NCBI RefSeq assembly: GCF_963691685.1
Contig: NZ_OY829290.1
Coordinates: 2,418,001 to 2,482,000 of the forward strand
Direction: 5' to 3'
DNA: 64,000 nt
Origin: Thalassovita sp.
Lineage (GTDB): Bacteria > Pseudomonadota > Alphaproteobacteria > Rhodobacterales > Rhodobacteraceae
Positions within the stretch are counted from its first letter, which is position 1. Each line of letters starts with the position of its first letter. Made by a program: the position numbers and the translations under genes. The notes under the pieces are model-generated. The model had not been told where the DNA came from, ran no database searches, and worked only from the letters and a program-made list of their open reading frames with translations. Below, piece by piece: positions 36,957 through 45,526 of the stretch.

Positions 36957-38291
36957 ATGAGCCGCATCTATGAGCCGCTGGCCTATGGCAACCGCCCGAT
37001 CCGGGACCGATATTGGGACAGCACCTTAACTTCACCCCTGCCCGTCTATCCGCCTCTGCGCGGTCACATCACCTGTGGCTTTGCCATTATCGGTGGTGGC
37101 TACGCTGGCCTCTCCGCCGCGCTGACCCTGGCCGAGGCGGGCGCGGATGTGGTGATCGTGGATGCAAAATCGCCCGGTTGGGGGGCCTCAGGGCGCAATG
37201 GCGGCTTGGTCTCCACCGGGATGACCAAACAGTCCGACGATGCGATTGAACGCCGGTATGGCGCGGGCGAGGCGCGACTGCTTTATGATGCAGAACGCAG
37301 CGCGATTGATCTGGTGGAACAGTATATTGACCGGTTCGATCTGGATGTGGACCGCCATTCACAGGGCTACAGCTGCGTCGCCCACCGCCCCAGCGCCATT
37401 GCCGGGCTGAAGGACTATGGCGCGGACTACCAGCGCCGCTACGGGCTGCCCTACCGCTTTGTTCCTAAGGAAGAAATGGCAGCGCATGGCATGAAGTCGC
37501 CAGACTTCCACGCCGCTGTCGATCTGCCGTTGGGGTTTGCGCTGAACCCGATCAAGTTTCTGGCCGGGCTGACCAAAGCGGCCGAGGACGCAGGCGTGCG
37601 GATCTTTTCCCACACCACGGTGGAGGATGTGACGCCAGAAAATGGCTTCCAGCTGAAAACGCCAGAGGGGCGGATCAGTGCAACGAAGCTGCTATTCGCC
37701 ACCAATGGCTATGGCAGCGATCACCTGCCGCGCCGCTTTGCAGCGCGTTATCTGCCGGTGCAGTCAAACATTCTGGTGTCCCGCCCGCTGAGCGAGGCTG
37801 AGCTGGCGCAACAGGGCTGGACCAGCCGCCAGATGGTCTGTGACTCGCGCACGTTGTTGCATTATTTCCGCCTGCTGCCGGACAATCGGATGTTGCTGGG
37901 TCTGCGTGGATCGGTCCGTGTGAGTGAGGCAAATATTGAACGCACCCGCGCCAAAGCGCGTGCAGATTTCGACCGGATGTTCCCGGCCTGGCAACATGTG
38001 GAGACACCCTACTTCTGGTCCGGCCTGATTTGCATGACCCGCGCGCTGGTGCCCTTTGCCGGGGCGGTGCCGGGGATGGAGGGCGCCTATGCCGCCTTTG
38101 GCTATCACGGTGGCGGCGTTGCCGGGGCGCCGTACAGTGGCGCGCTGATCGCGGATCTGGCACTGGGGCAAAACCGCCGTCCGCATCCGCTGTTCATGCA
38201 GAAACTGCCCCGCCGGTTTGAGCTGGGCCGGTTCCGCCGCGCCAGCCTGCCGCCGGCCTTTGCCTGGTATAATCTGAAGGATCGCCTTTAG
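36957..38291 (+). CDS. FAD-dependent oxidoreductase, DAO family (third of three)
   Basis: A 444-residue flavoprotein with IIGGGYAG (about 43-50) and GWGASGRNGGLVSTGM. Later come YLPVQSNILVSRPL, LLGLRGSVRVSE, YFWSGLICMTRALVPFAG and AFGYHGGGVAGAPYSG. It is more distant from the other two oxidases, so it may act on a different amine or a later intermediate. It is the last gene of the operon glutamine synthetase, oxidase 2, oxidase 3. A converging GntR gene follows. Confidence 0.85.
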   Translation: MSRIYEPLAYGNRPIRDRYWDSTLTSPLPVYPPLRGHITCGFAIIGGGYAGLSAALTLAEAGADVVIVDAKSPGWGASGRNGGLVSTGMTKQSDDAIERRYGAGEARLLYDAERSAIDLVEQYIDRFDLDVDRHSQGYSCVAHRPSAIAGLKDYGADYQRRYGLPYRFVPKEEMAAHGMKSPDFHAAVDLPLGFALNPIKFLAGLTKAAEDAGVRIFSHTTVEDVTPENGFQLKTPEGRISATKLLFATNGYGSDHLPRRFAARYLPVQSNILVSRPLSEAELAQQGWTSRQMVCDSRTLLHYFRLLPDNRMLLGLRGSVRVSEANIERTRAKARADFDRMFPAWQHVETPYFWSGLICMTRALVPFAGAVPGMEGAYAAFGYHGGGVAGAPYSGALIADLALGQNRRPHPLFMQKLPRRFELGRFRRASLPPAFAWYNLKDRL

Positions 38292-38313
38292 GCTCAGGCC
38301 CGGGACCCATAAA

Positions 38314-39003
38314 TCAGTAACGGGTGGTCATCCGGTAGCCGCGCTGAAACTTCAGCCGCACATAGGTGATCGCCTGTTCCTCCCACCAGGTGGAGCGTTC
38401 TGCCATAAACAGGGCATCACCTGCCGTGCAGCTGAGGTAACGGGCGGTTTCCGGGTCAGCGGCAAGCGCGGAGAAGCTGATTTCCGCATCGGAAAACGGC
38501 ACCGCCTCAACCAGCCATTCATTTGGTCCCGTGGCAGCGAAATCCGCACCCGCCGCATCTGGCAGGGCCTCCAGATTGATCCAGCGATCTTCCAGCTGAT
38601 AGGGGTTTCCGTCGGCGTAATGCATGCAGATCAGATGCAACACCCGCGCGCCCAGCCCCAGACCCAGACGCGCCCGCAGCCAATCCGGGGCATCCTGTTC
38701 CTCACGCCGCACCAGAGCATAGCGATAGGCCGCGCCCTGCGCTTCGATTTCCTGTCGAACCAAGGGAATAGAGAAACGCGCCTGCCGCAACGGGGCCTGC
38801 CGCACCCGGGTGCCAGCCTTGCGTTTACGCTCAACCAGACCTTCTTCGGCCAATTCGCGCATGGCACGGTTGACGGTGGCCCGGGCGCAGGAAAACTCCG
38901 CCGCCAGATCCACCTCATTGGGCAGCAAGGTGCCCGGCGGCCAGATGCCCTGCACGATCCGCTGTCGCAGTTCCTGTTTCAACGCGCGAAAGTCGGCTTT
39001 CAT
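38314..39003 (-). CDS. GntR family transcriptional regulator (HutC-like, UTRA domain)
   Basis: A 229-residue regulator. The winged helix (about 8-70) contains LLPNEVDLAAEFSCARATVNRAMRELAEEG, and the UTRA sensor domain spans about 85-225 (ARVLHLICMHYADGNPYQLEDRWI, then FMAERSTWWEEQAITYVRLKF). The pattern resembles histidine-utilisation repressors. No hut enzymes are in this window. It converges on the oxidase operon, and a second regulatory input to that locus is possible but not shown. Confidence 0.85.
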   Translation of the reverse strand: MKADFRALKQELRQRIVQGIWPPGTLLPNEVDLAAEFSCARATVNRAMRELAEEGLVERKRKAGTRVRQAPLRQARFSIPLVRQEIEAQGAAYRYALVRREEQDAPDWLRARLGLGLGARVLHLICMHYADGNPYQLEDRWINLEALPDAAGADFAATGPNEWLVEAVPFSDAEISFSALAADPETARYLSCTAGDALFMAERSTWWEEQAITYVRLKFQRGYRMTTRY

Positions 39004-39089
39004 TTAGGCACCTCTGGTCTGACCGATCCCTTTTACGCCAGACATAAAGCGATAAAAACCATTTTATTGATTGGGACCTCGTCGCGCGG

Positions 39090-41660
39090 TTAATGCACCC
39101 GCGCTTCAAGCGCGTTCAGCGCCTGCTGGGTCTCCTGCCAGATCGGGATCAGATGATCGCGCCAGCGATGCAGATCAATCTCCCCGCCGCGCTCCAATTC
39201 CCCTTCAAGATCATTCAATGAACTGCGCAGCTTGCGCGCGCCGACCATCGCCGCGGAGCCGGCCATGGAATGCACCTCAGCCATCAGTGAGGCCGCGCAG
39301 GGGGAGGACATATCGACCTCTTTCAGGCGGATCATCAGCGCGTCCACCTCCTGCCCGAGGCCCTGCATCAGATCACGGGATCGGTCTGGCCCAAGTGAGG
39401 ACATCACCTGCCCCAGATGGCCCTCATCCAGAACCTCTTGCCCGTGTTGCTGACGCGTGTGGATCTGCCGTTCACCGCGCAGCACCCGCAGAAGATCCTG
39501 ACGATCCAGCGGTTTGGACAGGACACCGTCCATTCCGGCTTCAGCATAGATACGATCATCGCGCTCCAGCACATGGGCCGTCAGCGCCACAATCCGCGCG
39601 TTCTGTGAGGCACCGGCCTGCCGGATCCGCTTGCAGGACTCCAAGCCGCCCATAACCGGCATATTGAGGTCCATCAGGATCACATCAAACTCTTCCGCGG
39701 CGGCCCGTTCGGCGCCCAGTTTGCCGTTCACCTCTTCGCTTACGGAGTGGCCATAACGTTCCAGCAGGTCCCGTACGACCAGACGGTTGGTGGCATTGTC
39801 TTCAACCACCAGAATTTTCAGGGGATTTTCTGCCTCTTCCTGATCGGTCAGGGCGGCGCCTGCGCCCAACCCCGCCTGAACGGGGGTCGCGCGGGGCAGC
39901 TCCAGCGTCACCCAGAAGGTGGATCCATCGCCCTCAATACTGTCGACGCCGATCTGGCCACCCATCGCCTCAACGATGCGTTTGGCGATACCCAGACCAA
40001 GGCCGGTGCCTTCAGGCTGCTGGCTGTCGCCCCGATCAATCCGGACAAAATCATCAAAGATCCGCGCCACGTCCTGTTCGGCGATGCCGACGCCGGTGTC
40101 GGTGATCTGGAACTCAACCATCGCCGTATCACCCCGCCGCCCGGCGTAGCTGACAGCCGAGACCATCACCGCGCCCTCATCGGTGAATTTCACCGCATTG
40201 CCGATCAGGTTGGTCAAAACCTGCCGCAGCCGCGCACCATCACCAGTAAACCAGCCCAGCGGGCCGGATTTATCCAGCGCAATGTGATTGCCGCGCGCCT
40301 CTGCCGCGACCTCCATCGGGCCAAGGATATCGGCCAGCATCTGGTCCATATCAAAGGGCTGCGGGTTCAGCCGCACGCCGTCGGCTTCCAGCTGGGCGAT
40401 GTCCAGCACGTCATTCACGTGATCCAGCAGGATCTGGCCCGAGTTGCGCAGCAGTTCAAGGTAGCGCTTCTGCTCCTCGGGCGGGGTGTCCCCGCTGCGG
40501 AGAAGTTCGACCAAACCGAGGATGCCGTTCAAAGGCGTGCGCATCTCATGGCTCATCACCGCAAGGAACCGCGATTTCGCCCGTTCCCCGGCAAGCGCCC
40601 GATCCCGTGACGCCAACAGCGCCCGGTCGGCGGCCAGACGATCCGAAATATCGCGCAGGAAGTAAACGTAGAAGCGCTGCGTCTCAAACTCGGCCACGCC
40701 CTGTGACAGTTCCACCGGCACCAAAGCGCTGCTGGCGGTCTGCAGGGTCAGCTGCACGCCGGCGATGCGGCTGCCATTGGCCAGCGGCAGATCGGCCAAC
40801 TGGCCGTCCTGATCGGTCAGATAGCGCGGGAAGGGTTTGCCAAGGGCGCGGGCCCGTTCGATGCCCACCAGGCGCTCTGCGGCGCGGTTAAACTCAACAA
40901 TATTGCCCGCATCATCGGTCACGATCAGCGCATCCGGTGAGGTGGAGATAACAGTGGCAAACCGGGCTGAGGATTGTTTGTGCTCAATCGCGCGGGCCCG
41001 GTGGCCCATCGATTGGCGGAAGAACAGAATGGTCGCAAGCCCAAGCGCCACAAACAGCACCATTGAGGCGATCGACAGGCGCAACAGCAGCCGGCTGATA
41101 TCATCCCGCTGCGCCTGACCATGCACGCCAGTGAACTGATTGCCGCGCGCGATAATGCGACGCACCAGACGTTCTCGGCCTTCCTGCATGGCCAGAATTT
41201 CTGGCAGCTTGGTGTAAAATTCATCATCCGGCAGATCGAAATAGGGCAGGATTTCAGCCACTTCCATGCGCAATCCGGTCAGGATCCCCATGGTGCCGTA
41301 TTCTTCGAACGCACGCTGATAAAGCGCCCCGCCGTTCAGTGTTTCCAACCGGCTGAAGTAGATGTTGAAGCGGCGCCGCACCTCTTGCAGCTGCTTGGCA
41401 TCTGGTGCGCCCTCCTGAATGCCTAAGATCAGGGTGCGTTCAAACTTCAGGAACTCAACCTCCAACTGGGTCAGGTTCCAGATCACATTGTCGTTCTGAG
41501 AGGTGCGCAACTCTTCAAGTTTGCGCGACACCTCACCCCAAATCTGCACAGACAAAGGCAGGCTGATCAAAATGACCAACCCCAAAATGGCGGACTGCAC
41601 CCAGACCCCAACACTCAGGAACCGGCGCCAAAGCCCCATCGGCGTCTCCTTCTCACTCAT
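39090..41660 (-). CDS. Hybrid sensor histidine kinase (TM-PAS-HisKA-HATPase-REC-HPt)
   Basis: An 856-residue inner-membrane kinase. Transmembrane helices lie at about 17-38 and 193-214, enclosing a helical periplasmic domain of about 150 residues. A PAS domain is at about 230-345. HisKA has the phospho-accepting His371 in MSHEMRTPLNG. HATPase_c is at about 480-600 with GNAVKFTDEGAV and GTGLGLGIAK. A receiver domain (about 635-755) has DLNMPVMGG, and the C-terminal HPt domain has VHSMAGSAAMVG. This is a TorS/ArcB-like phosphorelay order. The periplasmic SUOX-fold gene lies just upstream and the NarL-type regulator gene is divergent. Confidence 0.93.
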   Translation of the reverse strand: MSEKETPMGLWRRFLSVGVWVQSAILGLVILISLPLSVQIWGEVSRKLEELRTSQNDNVIWNLTQLEVEFLKFERTLILGIQEGAPDAKQLQEVRRRFNIYFSRLETLNGGALYQRAFEEYGTMGILTGLRMEVAEILPYFDLPDDEFYTKLPEILAMQEGRERLVRRIIARGNQFTGVHGQAQRDDISRLLLRLSIASMVLFVALGLATILFFRQSMGHRARAIEHKQSSARFATVISTSPDALIVTDDAGNIVEFNRAAERLVGIERARALGKPFPRYLTDQDGQLADLPLANGSRIAGVQLTLQTASSALVPVELSQGVAEFETQRFYVYFLRDISDRLAADRALLASRDRALAGERAKSRFLAVMSHEMRTPLNGILGLVELLRSGDTPPEEQKRYLELLRNSGQILLDHVNDVLDIAQLEADGVRLNPQPFDMDQMLADILGPMEVAAEARGNHIALDKSGPLGWFTGDGARLRQVLTNLIGNAVKFTDEGAVMVSAVSYAGRRGDTAMVEFQITDTGVGIAEQDVARIFDDFVRIDRGDSQQPEGTGLGLGIAKRIVEAMGGQIGVDSIEGDGSTFWVTLELPRATPVQAGLGAGAALTDQEEAENPLKILVVEDNATNRLVVRDLLERYGHSVSEEVNGKLGAERAAAEEFDVILMDLNMPVMGGLESCKRIRQAGASQNARIVALTAHVLERDDRIYAEAGMDGVLSKPLDRQDLLRVLRGERQIHTRQQHGQEVLDEGHLGQVMSSLGPDRSRDLMQGLGQEVDALMIRLKEVDMSSPCAASLMAEVHSMAGSAAMVGARKLRSSLNDLEGELERGGEIDLHRWRDHLIPIWQETQQALNALEARVH

Positions 41661-41753
41661 CCCGTTGACAGACTAGCCTTTTTCCAATGCAAAAGTCAGG
41701 CCCATCTAAGGGCCTGCATGGCTTTTTTGCCAGTTTTGCATCCGAGGTGCCAG

Positions 41754-42281
41754 TTAAGGCAGCGCGACAATCCGGTCCAACTGCCAAATACTTGACATGA
41801 ATGTCAATTCTGTCTGAAACTCCGGCCCCTCGTCATAGGGGTAAACGATCCAAAGCGGGCCTTTTTCCCGCGCCGACATCAGATTTCCATTGTGGCGATA
41901 GGCGACCAACGCCTTGCTGCCCGGGATCTCATCCGCCTTAAATTCCACCAGGTATTCGTTCAGCGCCGAAAGCTCCAGCGTGCCTTCGCTGAGGCCCAGA
42001 TGGGCAATCAGGTCTTCCAGCCACACACCGTCAAAGCGCTGAACCCCTTCGGTCCAGACGGTCGAGGTTTCAAATCCCGCCACCGGCAATTCCATCACCT
42101 CGCCCAGGGTCAGCTCCCGCATATCGCGGCCGCTGCCATCCTCATAGGTGACCGTCATGACAATGGTTTCAGGTGTCGGATCGGCCGAGCCCGCCCAAAG
42201 CGGTGCAGCAGGTCCCATCAGCGTCAACGCAGCCAAAGAAGCCATGACGAAACGCGCTAAACCTCGTCTTGAATGTTTCAT
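41754..42281 (-). CDS. Periplasmic molybdopterin-oxidoreductase-fold protein without the cofactor cysteine
   Basis: A 175-residue exported protein; the signal peptide is about 1-30, ending APLWA. The rest (ELTLGEVMELPVAGFETSTVW, GVWLEDLIAHLG, LSALNEYLVEFKADEI, GPLWIVYPYDEGPEF) follows the small 'Oxidored_molyb' sulfite-oxidase-fold proteins. It contains no cysteine at all, so it cannot bind the molybdenum cofactor as the enzymes do. Its place directly upstream of the sensor kinase (93 bp gap, same strand) suggests a ligand-binding partner for the kinase's periplasmic domain. This is inference. Confidence 0.65.
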   Translation of the reverse strand: MKHSRRGLARFVMASLAALTLMGPAAPLWAGSADPTPETIVMTVTYEDGSGRDMRELTLGEVMELPVAGFETSTVWTEGVQRFDGVWLEDLIAHLGLSEGTLELSALNEYLVEFKADEIPGSKALVAYRHNGNLMSAREKGPLWIVYPYDEGPEFQTELTFMSSIWQLDRIVALP

Positions 42282-42431
42282 AACCTCGACCTGTCTTGTT
42301 TCTTAAAACCCAGCTTGCGGAAATTGACACGGTGCGTCTAGAGGCCTATCCAACTGTATAGGGGGAATTTTCAGGCACCGTCCCCAGGTTCAACGCACAA
42401 ATTTTCTCCTTATTGAACCACGGGAAGCGGC

Positions 42432-42444
42432 CGTCAAATTGACG
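42432..42444. promoter_or_regulatory. Palindrome CGTCAAATTGACG in the divergent regulatory region
   Basis: Perfect 6-bp arms around one base, 67-79 bp upstream of the response-regulator start. It is a candidate operator for autoregulation by the NarL-type protein, on position alone. Confidence 0.35.
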
Positions 42445-42510
42445 TTCTGGTCATTTGCCCAAAGTTTTGTTTTATTGAAACGTGTTGGAATACCAAGGAC
42501 CGCTTTTGCA

Positions 42511-43119
42511 ATGACCAGAATTTTGATTGCTGACGACCACGATCTGGTGCGCGAAACCCTCGCAGCCTATCTGCGGGACATGGGGGATCTTCATGTCGAT
42601 CAGGCGTCCAATTTCCAAGAAGCCATGGCGATGATCGAAAAAACCGGCAGTTATGAACTGGTCATGCTGGATTACACGATGCCGGGCATGAAACTGCCTG
42701 AGGGCCTGCTGAAAGCGATGGAAACCAACGAAGAGCTGCCCGTTGCCATTATTTCAGGCACCGCGTCGCCCGATGTGGCCCGCCGGGCGCTTTCCGCCGG
42801 GGCCTCGGGCTTCCTGCCCAAGACCATTGCGCCGGAAACGCTGATTTCTGCCGTGCAGCACCTGCTTAAGGGCGGGATTTACACGCCGCAGCATTTCCTG
42901 GATTCCGCACCGGGCAACACCGCAGATATTCACCTGACCCCACGGGAAATGGACGTGTTGCGCGGCATTTGTGAGGGCAAGGCCAACAAAGAGATTGCCC
43001 GCGACCTCGACGTGCAAGAGGTGACCGTCAAACTGCATGTCAAAACGCTCAGCCGCAAACTGCAGGCGCGCAACCGCACCCATGCCGCCATGATTGCCCG
43101 CGACAAGGATCTGGTCTGA
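42511..43119 (+). CDS. LuxR/NarL-type response regulator
   Basis: A 202-residue regulator. The receiver domain (1-118) has the acidic pair in ILIADDHD, the phospho-accepting Asp54 in VMLDYTMPG, and a late Lys in GFLPKTI. The LuxR-type HTH (about 140-200) reads LTPREMDVLRGICEGKANKEIARDLDVQEVTVKLHVK. I start at the ATG at 42511 because the receiver's first strand follows at once. It is divergent from the hybrid kinase and its periplasmic partner and is probably their output. An AraC-type gene follows 20 bp downstream. Confidence 0.92.
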   Translation: MTRILIADDHDLVRETLAAYLRDMGDLHVDQASNFQEAMAMIEKTGSYELVMLDYTMPGMKLPEGLLKAMETNEELPVAIISGTASPDVARRALSAGASGFLPKTIAPETLISAVQHLLKGGIYTPQHFLDSAPGNTADIHLTPREMDVLRGICEGKANKEIARDLDVQEVTVKLHVKTLSRKLQARNRTHAAMIARDKDLV

Positions 43120-43139
43120 TCCGTTTTTGGGGCTGATCC

Positions 43140-43925
43140 ATGCCCCTGCCCGCCGGTTACCGCGACCGCCAGCTGTCGCCGCGCCTGACCCGCTCGGTTG
43201 AGGCGTCCTGGACCCATCGCGCCACCGCAACAGGCACCTCGCTGGTGCTACCGGATGGCCGCTGTGACATTATCCTGCGTTACAACCGACTGAACCCCAC
43301 GCCGCCGCATCTGGTGCTGACCGGCCCGGCCACCCGCGCCTTTGCGGTGCCGGAACAGCCCGGTGACTGCTGGATTGGCCTGCGCCTGCGCCCCTCTTAC
43401 AGCCACCTGATCTGGGGCGATCGGCTGGCGGAAATGCAAGACAGATCGCTGCGGCAGTCCGATGCACTGGCACTCCTGCCTGAGGTCTCACTGCCGGCGG
43501 GCCCCACATCACCGCGCCAGTTGGCCCGCCTGCTCCAACAATCACTGTCCCCAAGGCTCAGCGTGGCACAGGCACCGGATGTGACTGAGGTGCTGGATCT
43601 GATCCACCACAGCGGCGGGCGCCTGCCCGTGCCCCGCCTAGCAGATCACCTGTCGCTCAGCCCACGCCAGCTGCAGCGCCGTTTTGCGCAAACCGTTGGC
43701 CTGTCGCCCAAAATCTATGCGCAATTGGTCCAGTTTCACCGCGCCCTGCGGCTGATCCGCGACGCCCACCTGCCGCTCAGCGCCGCGGGTTTTGAGGCAG
43801 GGTATAGCGATCAAAGCCATATGACCCGCGCCTTCAAGCGCTTCGGCGGCTTCACCCCGGCCCATGTGCCGCCAAACCTGACGCTGCCCCAATTGCATGT
43901 GGCGATTTCGCTGATCGATGTCTGA
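43140..43925 (+). CDS. AraC family transcriptional regulator
   Basis: A 261-residue protein with a C-terminal AraC DNA-binding domain (about 150-245: VPRLADHLSLSPRQLQRRFAQ, then AAGFEAGYSDQSHMTRAFKRFGGFTP). The N-terminal part (LVLPDGRCDIILRYN, ATRAFAVPEQPGDCWIGLRLRP) matches the small cupin-like sensory domain found in many AraC relatives. It lies 20 bp after the response-regulator gene and is probably co-transcribed. Targets unknown; the VOC gene downstream is a candidate. Confidence 0.87.
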   Translation: MPLPAGYRDRQLSPRLTRSVEASWTHRATATGTSLVLPDGRCDIILRYNRLNPTPPHLVLTGPATRAFAVPEQPGDCWIGLRLRPSYSHLIWGDRLAEMQDRSLRQSDALALLPEVSLPAGPTSPRQLARLLQQSLSPRLSVAQAPDVTEVLDLIHHSGGRLPVPRLADHLSLSPRQLQRRFAQTVGLSPKIYAQLVQFHRALRLIRDAHLPLSAAGFEAGYSDQSHMTRAFKRFGGFTPAHVPPNLTLPQLHVAISLIDV

Positions 43926-43967
43926 TTTATCCAAGAGCGCCGCGGCCCGCCCTGCTAAACCCAGCCT

Positions 43968-44354
43968 ATGAAACTAGGATACACCATCATCTACGTCGCC
44001 GATGTGCCGCAAACGGTCACATTTTACGAAACCGCCTTTGGCCTGTCCTGCCGCTTCCTGCATGACAGCCAGACCTACGCCGAGATGGAGACCGGCGCCA
44101 CCGCACTGGCCTTTGCCGCGCTCGATGCCATTGAACTGAACGGCCTTGCCGTCAACCCCAACAGCGCCAAATCCCTCGCTGCCGCTTGGGAAATCTGCCT
44201 CGTCACGGAGGGCGTCGCGAGCGCTTACCAGACCGCGCTCAACGCCGGATGCAGCCCCGTTGTGCCCCCAACGGAAAAACCCTGGGGCCAGACGGTCGCT
44301 TACCTGCGTGACCTGAACGGCTGCCTTGTCGAACTAGCCACCCCAATCACCTAA
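43968..44354 (+). CDS. VOC (glyoxalase/dioxygenase superfamily) protein
   Basis: A 128-residue vicinal-oxygen-chelate protein with the two-repeat pattern: YTIIYVADVPQTVTFYETAFGL in the first module, and WEICLVTEGVASAYQTALNAG, then PWGQTVAYLRDLNGCLVELATPI, in the second. The final Glu in LVELA is the usual metal ligand. Members include glyoxalase I-like enzymes and resistance proteins; no specific role can be given. It lies 42 bp after the araC-type gene. Confidence 0.82.
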   Translation: MKLGYTIIYVADVPQTVTFYETAFGLSCRFLHDSQTYAEMETGATALAFAALDAIELNGLAVNPNSAKSLAAAWEICLVTEGVASAYQTALNAGCSPVVPPTEKPWGQTVAYLRDLNGCLVELATPIT

Positions 44355-44355
44355 G

Positions 44356-44386
44356 CAAAAAGGCGCCCCCGAAGGGCCGCCCTTTC
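44356..44386 (-). terminator. Terminator between the convergent VOC and methyltransferase genes
   Basis: On the minus strand GGCGGCCC-TTCG-GGGGCGCC forms a stem with one mismatch and a UUCG-type loop, followed by TTTTT. It serves the methyltransferase operon. A second hairpin (GCGAGGC/GCCTCGC, 44411-44427) lies between it and the stop codon. Confidence 0.75.
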
Positions 44387-44440
44387 AATGTTCCAAAAAT
44401 GCTCCGGAGCGCGAGGCAGCGCCTCGCTCCCTCCCTCTCA

Positions 44441-45517
44441 TCAAGCGCGGCGGCGGCGGCCACCACCACGGCGGCCACGCCCGCCTTCACCCGCATCACC
44501 CGCGGGTTTGTTGAACTTGATCCATTCAGCGCCACCCTCATCATTGTTGGTGAGGAAGTTGGCGGCACGGATCGCCTCCATCTCTTTACCAGCGCGCGGT
44601 TTGGTCGAGCCAAGACCGAACATCTGGCAGAACGCCTCATCATCCATGTCTGCGGGCAGAATGATGCCTGCCGCTTCCACTTCGGCCTTTTTCTCGGCCA
44701 GTTTCTTCGGCCCAACAGGCAACGCCACCGGGTTCATGATCGCTGAGGTCATGCCGGTCGCCATCGCCATCGGCAGGAAGGCGTTGTTGATGCCGTGCCG
44801 GTTCGGCAACCCGAAGGAGATGTTGGAGGCACCGCAGGTGGTGTTCACCCCCAGTTCATTGCGCAGACGTTTGTTCAGCTCAAACACCTGCAAACCAGCG
44901 GACCCCATGGCCCCCACCGGCATCACCAGCGGATCGACCACGATGTCATAGGCCGGAATGCCGAAATCGGCGGCGCGTTCGACGATCTTTTTGGCCACGG
45001 CAAAGCGCACTTCGGGATCTTCAGAAATCCCCGTGTCATCGTTGGAAATGGCCACCACCGGCACGTTGTATTTCTTGACCAGCGGCAGCACCAGCTCCAG
45101 CCGTTCCTCTTCACCAGTGACCGAGTTCAGCAGCGGGCGACCTTTGGCAGCGGCCAGACCGGCCTCAAGCGCACCGGGCACGGAGCTGTCGATACACAGC
45201 GGGCAATCGGTGACTTCCTGCACCTTTTCGACCAGCTGGCGCATCAGGTCAGGTTCAACAAAGTTGTTGTCGGCGTAGCGCGGATCTTCGGCCATCTTGT
45301 TGGAAAACACCGCGCCTGAGTTGATGTCGAGGATGGTGGCTCCAGCGGCCACCTGCGCCAGGGCATCTGCCTGCACGCGGGAAAAATCGCCCGCTTCCAG
45401 TTCCGCATTCAGGATCTTGCGGCCGGTGGGATTGATCCGTTCCCCAATCACGGTGAAGGGCTGATCGAAACCAATGATCGCGGTCTTGGTCGGGGATTCT
45501 ACGATGGTGCGCGTCAT
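44441..45517 (-). CDS. Methyltetrahydrofolate:corrinoid methyltransferase (pterin-binding domain) with Arg/Gly-rich tail
   Basis: A 358-residue pterin-binding TIM-barrel protein. Visible features are FTVIGERINPTGRK at the start, AGATILDINSGAV, CPLCIDSSVPGALEAGL, PLLNSVTGEE, AISNDDTGI, DPLVMPVGA and TTCGASNISFGLPNRHGIN, as in corrinoid-dependent methyl-THF methyltransferases (AcsE/MtvB type). It moves methyl groups between a corrinoid protein and tetrahydrofolate. The corrinoid partner is not in the window. The last 16 residues form an Arg/Gly-rich tail (GRGRRGGGRRRRA) that is unusual for this family. A metF-type gene lies 9 bp upstream. Confidence 0.87.
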   Translation of the reverse strand: MTRTIVESPTKTAIIGFDQPFTVIGERINPTGRKILNAELEAGDFSRVQADALAQVAAGATILDINSGAVFSNKMAEDPRYADNNFVEPDLMRQLVEKVQEVTDCPLCIDSSVPGALEAGLAAAKGRPLLNSVTGEEERLELVLPLVKKYNVPVVAISNDDTGISEDPEVRFAVAKKIVERAADFGIPAYDIVVDPLVMPVGAMGSAGLQVFELNKRLRNELGVNTTCGASNISFGLPNRHGINNAFLPMAMATGMTSAIMNPVALPVGPKKLAEKKAEVEAAGIILPADMDDEAFCQMFGLGSTKPRAGKEMEAIRAANFLTNNDEGGAEWIKFNKPAGDAGEGGRGRRGGGRRRRA

Positions 45518-45526
45518 GGCTCTTCC

